In this document: piece after piece, positions 1 to 6,515 of the stretch
How positions within the stretch are numbered: position 1 is the first letter of the stretch
How the letters are laid out: each line of letters begins with the position of its first letter
Source: Verrucomicrobiales bacterium
GTDB lineage: Bacteria > Verrucomicrobiota > Verrucomicrobiia > Verrucomicrobiales > DEV007
Reading direction: 5' to 3'
NCBI GenBank assembly: GCA_007123695.1
Contig: SLGN01000305.1
Coordinates: 1-10,224, forward strand
Length of the DNA: 10,224 nt
The notes under the pieces: model-generated
Told to the model about the DNA's origin: nothing
Database searches by the model: none
The model's input: only the letters and a program-made list of their open reading frames with translations
Made by a program: the position numbers and the translations under genes

Positions 1-1614
1 CTTGCCGGGGTCGGGATCCTCGTGAATGCGGTAGACGGAGGCCTGCGGGGCGTTCTTGGTCTCGTAGGCGACGGCTTCGTTGGCGGCGAGCATGAACTCC
101 TCGATGAGCTGGTGGCTCTCGTCGTATTCGCTGCGCTTGACTCCGACGGCACGCCCGTCCTCGTCGAGGACGACGCGGACTTCGGCGAACTCCAGGTCGA
201 GACCGCCCTTGGCGAAGCGCCGCTCGCGCAGCATCGAGGCGAGACGCCAAGCCCGGTGGAGGTGGGCGGCGAGGGCGCGCTCCTTTTCTTCGGGGATGGC
301 GGCGACGTCCTCGGGGGAGAGCTTCATGAGGGCGTAGGCTTCTTCGTAGCTGTAGCGTCGGTGGCTGCGAATCACGGCGGAGACGAAGCGGGCGGAAGTG
401 GTCTTGCCCTTCGCGTCGAACTCGAGGACCGCCGCGTGCGTGAGCCGCTCCACGTCGGGCTTGAGGCTGCAGACGCCGTTGCTGAGCTTTTCGGGCAGCA
501 TGGGGATGACGCGATCGGCGAGGTAGACGCTGTTGCCGCGTTTGCTCGCCTCGCGGTCGAGGGCGCTGCTGGGCTTCACGTAGTGGGAGACGTCGGCGAT
601 GTGGACGGCGAGTTCCCAACAGCCGTCGGGACGCTCGGTGACGCAGATGGCGTCGTCGAAGTCCTTTGCATCCGCGGGGTCGATGGTGAAGACCTCGCGC
701 TCGCGCCAGTCCTCGCGGCGGGCGATTTCCTCGGCGGGGATGGTCTCGTCGATGCCTTCGGCCTCGCGCAGGACGGCCTCGGGAAACTCGGTCGGCAGCC
801 CGTAGCGGTGGATGATGGCGAGAATGTCGACGCCGGGATCGTCTTCTCGCCCGAGCACTCCGATCATTTCGGCGAGGGGCAGGTTATGCGGGTCGTCCCA
901 TCCGGCGAACTTGGCCACGACGATGTCGCCGGGTTTCGCGTCGGGCAGCACTTCGAGAAGGCGAAAGGCGGTGGGCAGGCGCCCATCCTCGGGCACGACG
1001 GTGGCGCGCGAGCCCTTGCTGTAGAAGCGGCCGACGATCTGGGCGCGCGAGCGCTCGACGATGCGGACGACCTTGGCGTGGGGCTCGGCGTCGGAGGGGA
1101 AGGGCTGCTTCCCCTTGGCGGCGGGCCCGGTGGCGCTGCGGGCGGGAGCCCCGCGGTGGCGCTTGACGTGGCGGTGCCAGCGGGGTGGCTCGGGGGCGAC
1201 GAGGTGGATCTCGACTTTGTCGCCGTCGAGGGCGGTGCCGGCGAGGCGGCCGGGAACAAAGAGCCTCGGGCGGTCGCCGGCGCGGAAGCCGGGAATGGCG
1301 CCGGGATCTTCAGGCAGAAAGACGGCGCTCTGGCGCTTGCGGTCGCGGGAGAACTGGATCGTGCCGACGAAGGACGGCGCGCGCGACTTGCCGCCCCTGC
1401 CGCTCCGAACGACGAGACGGTAGCGGGACTTGCGGCCCCGGTCGATCTCGCCGGCGACCTCGAGTTCGGAAAGGGCGTTGCGGAAGGCGGACCGCTGGGT
1501 CGTGCGCACGCGCAGGGCCTTGGCCAGCTCGGACTTGTTGAGAGGCTCGTAGCCGGGGCGGGCGAGGTGCTCGCGGATGCGGGGAATGAACGGATTCTTC
1601 ACGAGATCGGTCAA
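1..1614 (-). CDS. rnr: Ribonuclease R (3'-5' exoribonuclease), C-terminus cut by window edge
   Basis: RNase R degrades structured RNA processively from the 3' end in the cytoplasm, acting in mRNA decay and in rRNA and tmRNA-linked quality control. 538 codons are visible. The N-terminus ([20 protein letters not shown]) fits the RNase R winged-helix domain. A cold-shock-like stretch ([19 protein letters not shown]) follows. The catalytic RNB domain contains [11 protein letters not shown], with Asp312, 318, 320 and 321 spaced like the four metal-binding Asp of E. coli RNase R. Near the left edge [16 protein letters not shown] and [11 protein letters not shown] are typical of the late RNB region. 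The end of RNB and the S1 domain should lie outside the window. The start is uncertain: TTG at 1614 is given, GTG at 1602 is equally possible, and neither has a clear SD. The in-frame stop upstream is at 1738-1740. The gene is divergent from the pilin gene. The family call is near certain. Confidence 0.95.
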   Translation of the reverse strand, partial: MTDLVKNPFIPRIREHLARPGYEPLNKSELAKALRVRTTQRSAFRNALSELEVAGEIDRGRKSRYRLVVRSGRGGKSRAPSFVGTIQFSRDRKRQSAVFLPEDPGAIPGFRAGDRPRLFVPGRLAGTALDGDKVEIHLVAPEPPRWHRHVKRHRGAPARSATGPAAKGKQPFPSDAEPHAKVVRIVERSRAQIVGRFYSKGSRATVVPEDGRLPTAFRLLEVLPDAKPGDIVVAKFAGWDDPHNLPLAEMIGVLGREDDPGVDILAIIHRYGLPTEFPEAVLREAEGIDETIPAEEIARREDWREREVFTIDPADAKDFDDAICVTERPDGCWELAVHIADVSHYVKPSSALDREASKRGNSVYLADRVIPMLPEKLSNGVCSLKPDVERLTHAAVLEFDAKGKTTSARFVSAVIRSHRRYSYEEAYALMKLSPEDVAAIPEEKERALAAHLHRAWRLASMLRERRFAKGGLDLEFAEVRVVLDEDGRAVGVKRSEYDESHQLIEEFMLAANEAVAYETKNAPQASVYRIHEDPDPGK

Positions 1615-1654
1615 AAGTTGTGAAAAGGATGGACGAGCCGGGGGTTTTTGTGTT

Positions 1655-1741
1655 TCAATCGAGGGGAAGAAGAACTTTCGTCGGGATGATCGAAAATCGC
1701 CTGCCGTCCGAACCACCAACCTCCAACTTGCGACCCTTCAT
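1655..1741 (-). other. Possible 28-codon leader ORF upstream of rnr
   Basis: On the minus strand an ATG at 1741-1739 opens a 28-codon frame ([15 protein letters not shown]...) ending in TGA at 1657-1655, 40 bp before the assigned rnr start and in another frame. It is preceded by the near-perfect SD sequence AGGAGGTGA (minus strand of 1749-1757) with a 7-nt gap. The peptide resembles no family I know. It overlaps the pilin gene start: both ATGs share the palindrome TTCATGAA at 1738-1745. It could be a translated leader peptide for rnr or chance, because the SD also lies inside pilin codons. Translation is not shown by the sequence. Confidence 0.25.
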
Positions 1742-2333
1742 GAAAAAGTCACCTCCTAAGTCCTTCCGACCCGGTTTCACCCTGCTCGAGCTGCTCGTCG
1801 TCATCGCCATCATCGGCATTCTCGCCGGGCTGATGTTCCCGGCCACCACCGGTGCTCTGCGCCGCGCCGAGCGCACCCACGCCGAAAACACGGCCTACAA
1901 CCTGAAGAACTCGATCGCCGCCTACTTCACGGAATACCGGAAGTATCCGGTGCGTCCCGGAGTGACCGAGGACAGCGTCATCCGCACCGACAGGATGCTC
2001 ATGGACGTGCTGCTCGGCGCCGACAGCCAGAAGCAGCCCGGCGGCTTGAACCCGCGCGGCATCGCCTTCTATTCGGACAAGGCCGCCAAGCCCATGGGTG
2101 GCGGACGCTTCCGCAAGGGGGTCACGCTCCAGGCCGACGGTGGAGGGGAACTCTGGGATCCCTACGGCAACTTCTACTTCGTGCGGATGGATCTCGACTA
2201 CAACAACCGCGTGATGCGTCCTTCCTGGGACACCAGCCAGGCTTCGCAGTGGCTGCCCGAGCCGATCCTCGTCTGGAGCGCCGGCAAGGACGAAAACGAG
2301 ATGACCGAGATCGACAACATCAAGACTTGGTGA
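1740..2333 (+). CDS. Type II secretion/type IV pilus-like pseudopilin (GspG-like)
   Basis: This 197-residue protein is a prepilin-type envelope protein, probably a pseudopilin of a type II secretion-like machine at the inner membrane. The class III leader [12 protein letters not shown] ends at Gly12 before [19 protein letters not shown]. Phe13 would be N-methylated after prepilin peptidase cleavage, and Glu17 is the conserved +5 Glu. The hydrophobic helix spans about 13-35. Later motifs are [16 protein letters not shown] (55-70), LNPRGIAF (103-110), [16 protein letters not shown] (136-151) and the C-terminal DNIKTW. These are typical of GspG-like pseudopilins found scattered as single genes in Verrucomicrobiota and Planctomycetes. 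ATG 1740 gives a normal 12-residue leader; earlier in-frame starts (GTG 1620, ATG 1686) would make it unusually long. There is no good SD. No other secretion gene is nearby, so the machine it serves is unknown. Confidence 0.9.
   Translation: MKKSPPKSFRPGFTLLELLVVIAIIGILAGLMFPATTGALRRAERTHAENTAYNLKNSIAAYFTEYRKYPVRPGVTEDSVIRTDRMLMDVLLGADSQKQPGGLNPRGIAFYSDKAAKPMGGGRFRKGVTLQADGGGELWDPYGNFYFVRMDLDYNNRVMRPSWDTSQASQWLPEPILVWSAGKDENEMTEIDNIKTW
1749..1757 (-). promoter_or_regulatory. Consensus SD on minus strand, equal to a 16S-tail-like sequence on plus
   Basis: The minus strand reads AGGAGGTGA, the full complement of the usual 16S rRNA 3' tail, 7 nt before an ATG. Read on the plus strand the same bases are TCACCTCCT, a copy of the anti-SD itself, placed at codons 4-6 of the pilin gene. 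Such a strong SD is notable because most genes in this window have weak SDs or none. Its role is unknown. Confidence 0.35.
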
Positions 2334-2337
2334 TCTT

Positions 2338-3114
2338 CTACTCCACGAGAAAGTGCGGATTGAGCAGGGACTCCTTGTTGTAGCGCAAGGCGTCTCTGCT
2401 GCCCGCCTCGACAACGCGCCGTCCGGCCTCGAGAGCGACGGCATGGGCGGCGGCGGTGTCCCACTCCATGGTCGGCCCGAGCCTCGGGTAGACGTCGGCG
2501 GCGCCTTCGGCGACGAGGCAGATCTTGAGGGAGCTTCCCGCCGAATGGAATTGCACTGATTTCCCCTGCGATTCGAGCCCGGCGACGAAGGCGCGGACTT
2601 CGTCGGTGAGGTGGGAACGGCTGGCGACGACCACGACCTCGTCCTTCGAGGAATAGTGCGGTCCGCCGTCGAGCCGGACGGCGGGTCCGCCATCGGTGGA
2701 CTTCCAGGCGCCGTTGCCCCGAGAAGCCCAGAAGAGATGGTCTCCGACGGGCTGGTAGACGACGCCTAGGACGGGTGCGCCGTCCTGGACGAGGGCGATG
2801 TTGACGGTGAATTCGCCGTTTCTCTTGATGAATTCCTTGGTGCCGTCGAGCGGATCGACGAGCCAGAAAAGGTTCCATCCGCTGCGTTCCGCGTAGGGGA
2901 GGGCCTTGGTTTCCTCCGAAATCACGGGGATGTCGGGTGCGATCCGGGCGAGTCCCTCGAGGATGACGGCATTGGAGCGCCGGTCGGCTTCGGTCAGGGG
3001 CGAGTCGTCCGCTTTCGCGTCCACGGAGAACTCGGTTCCATAGACCTCCATCACCGCGGCTCCGGCGGCGCGGGCGAGATCCTTCACTTTTTCGATGTCG
3101 TCTGGTTTCAGCAT
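2338..3114 (-). CDS. cysQ: 3'(2'),5'-bisphosphate nucleotidase CysQ (inositol monophosphatase family)
   Basis: CysQ removes the 3'-phosphate of adenosine 3',5'-bisphosphate (PAP), the by-product of PAPS use in sulfate assimilation and phosphopantetheinyl transfer. This prevents PAP from inhibiting exoribonucleases and sulfotransferases. It is a metal-dependent cytoplasmic enzyme, often membrane-associated. The 258-residue length is normal. Family motifs are all present: KADDSPLTEADRRSN (34-48), SEET (66-69), the signature WLVDPLDGTKEFIKRNGEFT (84-103) with metal ligands Asp87 and Asp90, SHLTDEV and GSSLKICLVAEGAADVYPR (183-201), and WDTAAAHAV (208-216) with the third metal Asp209. ATG 3114 starts directly before the first helix; the frame stays open far upstream, but that is antisense to fabD. 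No SD stands out. The stop is 4 bp from the convergent pilin stop, and the gene is divergent from fabD. Inositol phosphatase activity is a less likely alternative, because DGTKEF and the C-terminal residues favour CysQ. Confidence 0.93.
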   Translation of the reverse strand: MLKPDDIEKVKDLARAAGAAVMEVYGTEFSVDAKADDSPLTEADRRSNAVILEGLARIAPDIPVISEETKALPYAERSGWNLFWLVDPLDGTKEFIKRNGEFTVNIALVQDGAPVLGVVYQPVGDHLFWASRGNGAWKSTDGGPAVRLDGGPHYSSKDEVVVVASRSHLTDEVRAFVAGLESQGKSVQFHSAGSSLKICLVAEGAADVYPRLGPTMEWDTAAAHAVALEAGRRVVEAGSRDALRYNKESLLNPHFLVE

Positions 3115-3176
3115 GGGAACCGGCAGGGAACGCCTCTCCGCCGACTCTGTCAACGGTGGAATGGAACCTTCGCCGA

Positions 3177-3195
3177 CCCCGCCGTGACTGCGGGG
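3177..3195 (+). promoter_or_regulatory. GC hairpin in the cysQ-fabD divergent region
   Basis: CCCCGC (3177-3182) and GCGGGG (3190-3195) form a perfect 6-bp inverted repeat around a 7-nt loop. It sits in the 153-bp gap between cysQ and fabD, immediately before an ATG at 3196. It could be an RNA hairpin in the fabD leader or a dyad operator. No convincing -35/-10 pair was found in the gap. Confidence 0.3.
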
Positions 3196-3237
3196 ATGTC
3201 GGACCGCCTCTCCAAAAACCCGTTGCGCCGGAGGTGA
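3196..3237 (+). other. Possible 13-codon upstream ORF in the fabD leader
   Basis: ATG at 3196 opens a 13-codon frame, MSDRLSKNPLRRR, whose TGA (3235-3237) lies inside the strong SD-like sequence GGAGGTGAT (3230-3238). That SD is 29 nt from the fabD ATG, too far to serve it directly. It is 6 nt before a TTG (3245) that opens another short frame ending at 3358 inside fabD. The arrangement could couple leader translation to fabD expression, or be chance in GC-rich DNA. Confidence 0.2.
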
Positions 3238-3267
3238 TCGGCGCTTGAGTAGCGCTCTTTTATCACC

Positions 3268-4209
3268 ATGGGGAACAGAGCCGTATTGCTTTTTGCTGGA
3301 CAGGGCGCCCAGACCGTCGGCATGGGCCGGGATCTCGCGGAGCGTTTCGGCTCCGTGAGGGACCGCTTCGCCCGGGCCGACGAGTTGCTCGGCTTTCCCC
3401 TGAGTTCGAAAATGTTCGAGGGTCCGGCCGCCGAACTCACCCGCACATCGGTCTGCCAACCCGCCCTCTACGTCCACGGACTCGCCTGCCTCGACCTTCT
3501 CGAGACGGAACTTCCCGATCTCGAGATTGTCGGATGTGCGGGCCTTTCGCTCGGCGAGTTCACGGCCCACTCCGCCGCCGGAACCTTTTCCTTCGAGACC
3601 GGCCTCGACCTCGTCGCCAAGCGCGGCGCCTTCATGGAGGAGGCCGCCGATGCCGCCGGAGGTTCGATGGCGGCGCTCATCGGCGGGGAGGAAGACGAGG
3701 TGCGCAGGCTTGCGGAGGCCTGCGGAGTCGATGTGGCGAATTTCAACGCCCCCGGACAGATCGTCGTCTCGGGCCGCAAGGAGGGCATCGCCAGAGTCGT
3801 CGAAGAGGCGGCGGAATACGGCGTTCGCATCGCGCAGGAACTCGATGTGGCCGGCGCCTATCATTCGCGCCTGATGATGCCGGCCCAGGAGCGGCTCGCG
3901 GCAGTCCTCGCCGAGACGGAGCTGTCGCGGCCGCGGGTTCCCGTCGTCTGCAACGTGGACGCCGCCGAGGTTTCCGATCCCGAGGAGGTCCGCCGCACCC
4001 TCGTGGCGCAGGTGACCGGTTCGGTTCGCTGGAGCGAAAGCGTGCGCCGCTTCCTCGATCGCGGCGAGACTCTTTTCATCGAGCTGGGTCCGGGTCGCGT
4101 GCTCAAGGGGCTGATGCGGCGGATCGACCGCTCTGCGAAGGTCCTCAGCATCCACGACGTCGAAAGCCTCGACGAGGCGCTTGCCGAGCTGGACAAGCAG
4201 TGCGTCTGA
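3268..4209 (+). CDS. fabD: Malonyl-CoA:acyl-carrier-protein transacylase FabD
   Basis: FabD moves the malonyl group from CoA to acyl carrier protein, supplying the extender unit for type II fatty-acid synthesis in the cytoplasm. The 313-residue length matches the family. Motifs: GQGAQTVGMG (11-20) with oxyanion-hole Gln12; the nucleophile elbow GLSLGEFTAHSAAG (92-105) with catalytic Ser94; KRGAFMEEA (118-126) with the malonate-binding Arg119; ANFNAPGQIVVSG (147-159); catalytic His199 in AYHSRLM (198-204); and ELGPGRVLKGLM (272-283). The elbow has Leu where most FabD proteins have His (GHSLGE); this variant is, as I recall, common in PVC bacteria. ATG 3268 is fixed by an in-frame TAG at 3250-3252, and no SD lies at the usual distance. 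The gene is alone here, with no fabH, fabG, acpP or fabF beside it, whereas fabD often sits in a fab operon. It is divergent from cysQ. Confidence 0.95.
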   Translation: MGNRAVLLFAGQGAQTVGMGRDLAERFGSVRDRFARADELLGFPLSSKMFEGPAAELTRTSVCQPALYVHGLACLDLLETELPDLEIVGCAGLSLGEFTAHSAAGTFSFETGLDLVAKRGAFMEEAADAAGGSMAALIGGEEDEVRRLAEACGVDVANFNAPGQIVVSGRKEGIARVVEEAAEYGVRIAQELDVAGAYHSRLMMPAQERLAAVLAETELSRPRVPVVCNVDAAEVSDPEEVRRTLVAQVTGSVRWSESVRRFLDRGETLFIELGPGRVLKGLMRRIDRSAKVLSIHDVESLDEALAELDKQCV

Positions 4210-4285
4210 TTCCGGGGCGGGAAAGGTCCACCTGGGGCGTGCCCCGCCGGAAGCTCCCGAGTTCTGCGCTTCGCAGGGACGATAG

Positions 4286-4341
4286 TCGAAGCACGCCAGT
4301 CCGGGCGACACGCTGCTCCGGTCTGCGGCTTCGAGTTTTTT
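4286..4341 (+). terminator. Possible terminator after fabD with a competing downstream arm
   Basis: TCGAAGC (4286-4292) is a perfect inverted repeat of GCTTCGA (4328-4334), followed by G and then six T (4336-4341), like a factor-independent terminator but with a long 35-nt loop. Within the loop CCGG (4300-4303 region) and CCGG (4317-4320 region) could pair and shorten it. A second partner exists: AAGCACG (4289-4295) also pairs perfectly with CGTGCTT (4353-4359) beyond the T run, which would break the first stem. It lies between fabD and the response regulator, so it could end fabD transcription or act as an attenuator. The long loop weakens the call. Confidence 0.35.
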
Positions 4342-4391
4342 GGGCTTCTGCCCGTGCTTGAAAAGACGCCGAAACGCGGCATCCGTTCACG

Positions 4392-5063
4392 ATGCGACTT
4401 TTGCTCGTCGAAGATTCCAAGCGCCTGCGCGGCACCCTGGTGCGGGCCCTGGCCCGGCTCGGACACGCGGTCGATGAAGCTGCCGACGGCGAAGAGGCCG
4501 ACCTGCTGGTGCGGGCCAATCGCTACGAGGCGATCGTCCTCGATCTGATGCTGCCGGGGCGCAGCGGACTCGAATGGCTGGAGCGCTGGCGCGGACGCCG
4601 GCTCGACGCGCCGGTCATCATCCTGACCGCGCTTGGCGCCGTCGAGGACCGCGTTCGTGGCTTCGCCCTGGGGGCCGACGACTACCTCACGAAGCCTTTT
4701 GCGATCGAGGAACTCGTGGCGCGGCTCGAGGCGGTGACGCGGCGGGCGAGAGGGCAGGCCGATTCCCGCCGCATCGCCGGAGACCTTGAGATCGACTTCG
4801 CCGCCCGCAGCGTCCGCCGCGGGGGCGCCGACATCGTCCTGACCGCCCGCGAGTTTTCCCTGCTGGAATGCCTCGCACGCCACCCCGGCAGAGTCTTCAG
4901 CCGCGAGCAGATCGAGGCGCATCTCTACAACGAGAGCGGCAGCCCCCTCAGCAACGCGGTCGATGCGGCGGTCTACGCGCTGCGGAAGAAACTCGATCCG
5001 GACGGGAAGCGTCCTCTCATCCACACCCGGCGGGGGCTCGGCTACGTGTTCGAAGCGAAATGA
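4392..5063 (+). CDS. OmpR/PhoB-family response regulator
   Basis: This is a DNA-binding transcription factor of a two-component system, phosphorylated by the kinase encoded next to it. Its 223 residues are the normal length. The receiver domain (about 1-115) begins MRLLLVEDS with acidic pocket Glu7/Asp8. The phospho-acceptor Asp51 is in VLDLMLPGRSG (49-59), Thr79 is in IILTALG (76-82), and Lys101 is in DDYLTKPF (96-103). The winged-helix effector domain (about 128-220) contains LTAREFSLLECLARHPGRVF, SREQIEAHLY and a C-terminal wing ending HTRRGLGYVFEAK. The style is QseB/PmrA/CusR-like. The start at ATG 4392 is fixed by the receiver N-terminus; no clear SD is present. The stop codon overlaps the kinase start in ATGA, so the two are translationally coupled. 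Target genes are unknown, but an 11-bp-period repeat before the PepSY gene is a candidate site. Confidence 0.94.
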   Translation: MRLLLVEDSKRLRGTLVRALARLGHAVDEAADGEEADLLVRANRYEAIVLDLMLPGRSGLEWLERWRGRRLDAPVIILTALGAVEDRVRGFALGADDYLTKPFAIEELVARLEAVTRRARGQADSRRIAGDLEIDFAARSVRRGGADIVLTAREFSLLECLARHPGRVFSREQIEAHLYNESGSPLSNAVDAAVYALRKKLDPDGKRPLIHTRRGLGYVFEAK

Positions 5064-6430
5064 GGTCGATCCGGCGCCAGATGAGCCTCGCGGTGGGCAT
5101 CGCCGCCGGACTTGTCATCCTCTTCGGTGGCCTCGGTGTCTTCCTGACTCTGCGCATCGCGCTGCGGAACCAGTTCGACGCCTCCTTGCGGACCAAGGCC
5201 GAAGCCCTCGTCATCGCATCGGACGTCGACGAGGAGGAAGACGAATTCGAAATCGACTTCGACGTGCAGTCCTTCGCCGGCTTCGGTTCGACCAGCCCGG
5301 GAGACTACTTCGAGGTGCGGACCCGCGACGGCGAGGTCGTGGAAAGTTCGCCGTCCCTCGGTAACGGCGAACTGCCGACGCCGCCGGGCTTCGACAGCGA
5401 GGCCGAAGGCTATGCCATGCTCCTGCTGCCCGACAACGTCGAGGGGCGCGCCCACTGGCGCACCTTCACCCCGGCGGAGGACCGGGACCACGGCTTCCGC
5501 GATCTCCGCATCATCGTCGCGAGCGACTTGGGCCGCCTGCGACGTACGCTCCGCGTCGCCGCCATCACCATCGGGTCCTTCGGCGTCGTCGGGCTGGTGG
5601 TCTCCCTCGCCCTGCTCCGCTACGTCGTCGGCGCGGGCCTATCGCCTCTGCAGAGACTTGCCGACGACGTGCAGCGCATCGACGTGCGCAAGCTCGCCCG
5701 GCGCCTCGATGTCGAGGACTTGCCGACGGAGCTTGCCGGCGTCGGGGAAAAGCTCAACGAGCTGCTCGGTCGTCTCGAGGCCACCTTCGCACGCGAGCGC
5801 CGCTTCAGCAGCAACGCCGCCCACGAGCTGCGCACCCCGCTGGCCGAACTCAAGGCGATGGCCGAACTCGGCGCCGCCTGGCCCGAGGAGATGACACCGG
5901 AGCATCTCGCGGAGATGCTGGAGGCCATCGGCGACCTGGAGACGCTCATCGAGAAGCTCGCCCTGCTGGCGCGGGCCGAGGGCGGATCGCAGGGCGTGCC
6001 CGAACCGATCGATCTTGAGGCGGTCCTCGCCGAATGCATCGACCGGAGGAATTCGGAAATCGAATCCCGCCGTCTCCGCGTCGAGCTGCGCGTCGAGCCG
6101 GGCCGTTTCTTGTGCGACCCGGTGCTGTTCCGGGCGGTGGCCGGGAACCTCGTCGACAACGCGGTCGCCTACTCGCCCGAGGGGAGCGTCGTGCGGATCG
6201 AGGCCTCGGCCGGCTGCATCCGTGTGGTGAACGAAGCACCCGACCTGAACGAGGAAGATGTCGAGCGGCTCTTCGAGCGCTTCTGGCGCAAGGAGGGCGT
6301 CCGTGCCGACGGACGGCATTCCGGCCTCGGGCTTTCCATCGTGAGGTCGAGCGCCGAGTTTCTCGGAGGAGGCTGCCGGGCCGCCCTTGAGGACGGTCGG
6401 CTCTGCATCGAGGTGCTTTGGTCCTCCTGA
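5060..6430 (+). CDS. Two-component sensor histidine kinase with acidic extracytoplasmic domain
   Basis: This 456-residue inner-membrane kinase should phosphorylate the regulator encoded just upstream. A short cytoplasmic tail (MRSIRRQ) is followed by TM1 (about 9-32), an extracytoplasmic sensor region (about 33-164), TM2 (about 165-188), a HAMP-like linker (189-243), HisKA with catalytic His255 in SSNAAHELRTPLAELK (250-265), and HATPase_c with N-box AVAGNLVDNAVAY (359-371; Asn363, Asn367) and G2 box SGLGLSIV (421-428). The sensor holds a dense acidic run, DVDEEEDEFEIDFD (55-68), which could bind metal ions, cationic peptides or polyamines; that is inference. The G1 box is degenerate: NEAPDL (391-396) replaces the usual DxGxG, while the following LFERFWRKEG is conserved. 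I believe some QseC/TctE-like kinases share this feature. The start ATG 5060 overlaps the regulator stop (ATGA). A secreted PepSY-like protein is encoded downstream. Confidence 0.93.
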   Translation: MRSIRRQMSLAVGIAAGLVILFGGLGVFLTLRIALRNQFDASLRTKAEALVIASDVDEEEDEFEIDFDVQSFAGFGSTSPGDYFEVRTRDGEVVESSPSLGNGELPTPPGFDSEAEGYAMLLLPDNVEGRAHWRTFTPAEDRDHGFRDLRIIVASDLGRLRRTLRVAAITIGSFGVVGLVVSLALLRYVVGAGLSPLQRLADDVQRIDVRKLARRLDVEDLPTELAGVGEKLNELLGRLEATFARERRFSSNAAHELRTPLAELKAMAELGAAWPEEMTPEHLAEMLEAIGDLETLIEKLALLARAEGGSQGVPEPIDLEAVLAECIDRRNSEIESRRLRVELRVEPGRFLCDPVLFRAVAGNLVDNAVAYSPEGSVVRIEASAGCIRVVNEAPDLNEEDVERLFERFWRKEGVRADGRHSGLGLSIVRSSAEFLGGGCRAALEDGRLCIEVLWSS

Positions 6431-6477
6431 AGGGCTGGCGCGCCGGGGCGGGATGAGGCGAGAAAAGGCGTTTGCGC

Positions 6478-6495
6478 TCATCTTGAAATCATCTT
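6478..6495 (+). promoter_or_regulatory. Direct repeat TCATCTT-N4-TCATCTT, candidate response-regulator box
   Basis: Two identical heptamers TCATCTT (6478-6484 and 6489-6495) lie 11 bp apart start to start, about one helical turn. This is the geometry used by OmpR/PhoB-family dimers (for example PmrA and CopR boxes). The site is in the 85-bp gap between the kinase stop and the preferred GTG start of the PepSY gene. It fits regulation of that gene by the adjacent regulator. No clear -10 element was assigned. Confidence 0.4.
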
Positions 6496-6515
6496 CCAGT
6501 GGAAGGGTGCAAGCT

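Noticed and set aside
22..1623. 533-codon open frame on the plus strand
   Set aside because: It is antisense to clear RNase R coding. Its product is low-complexity Gly/Ala/Val/Asp-rich with no motif, as expected from the complementary strand of GC-rich codons.
1636..1646. Homopolymer stretch of A then C on the minus strand as a frameshift site joining the 28-codon ORF to rnr
   Set aside because: The 28-codon frame already stops at 1657-1655, before the run is reached, so slippage there cannot fuse the two frames.
4234..4245. Perfect hairpin GGGGC-GT-GCCCC after fabD
   Set aside because: The 2-nt loop is too tight and no T run follows. The structure at 4286-4341 is a better terminator candidate.
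4264..4276. Small stem CTGCG-CTT-CGCAG after fabD
   Set aside because: Five base pairs with no T run or conserved context; it is likely to arise by chance in GC-rich DNA.
3115..4311. N-terminal extension of the cysQ frame to 657 codons
   Set aside because: The extra part is antisense to fabD, has no family resemblance, and CysQ is complete at 258 residues from ATG 3114.
3861..5024. 387-codon minus-strand frame across fabD and the response regulator
   Set aside because: It lies opposite two well-supported genes and shows no recognisable domain.
6453..6515. ATG 6453 (or GTG/ATG further upstream) as start of the PepSY gene
   Set aside because: It would place 21 or more extra residues before a well-formed signal peptide. 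GTG 6516 has GGAAGG upstream and gives a standard leader.
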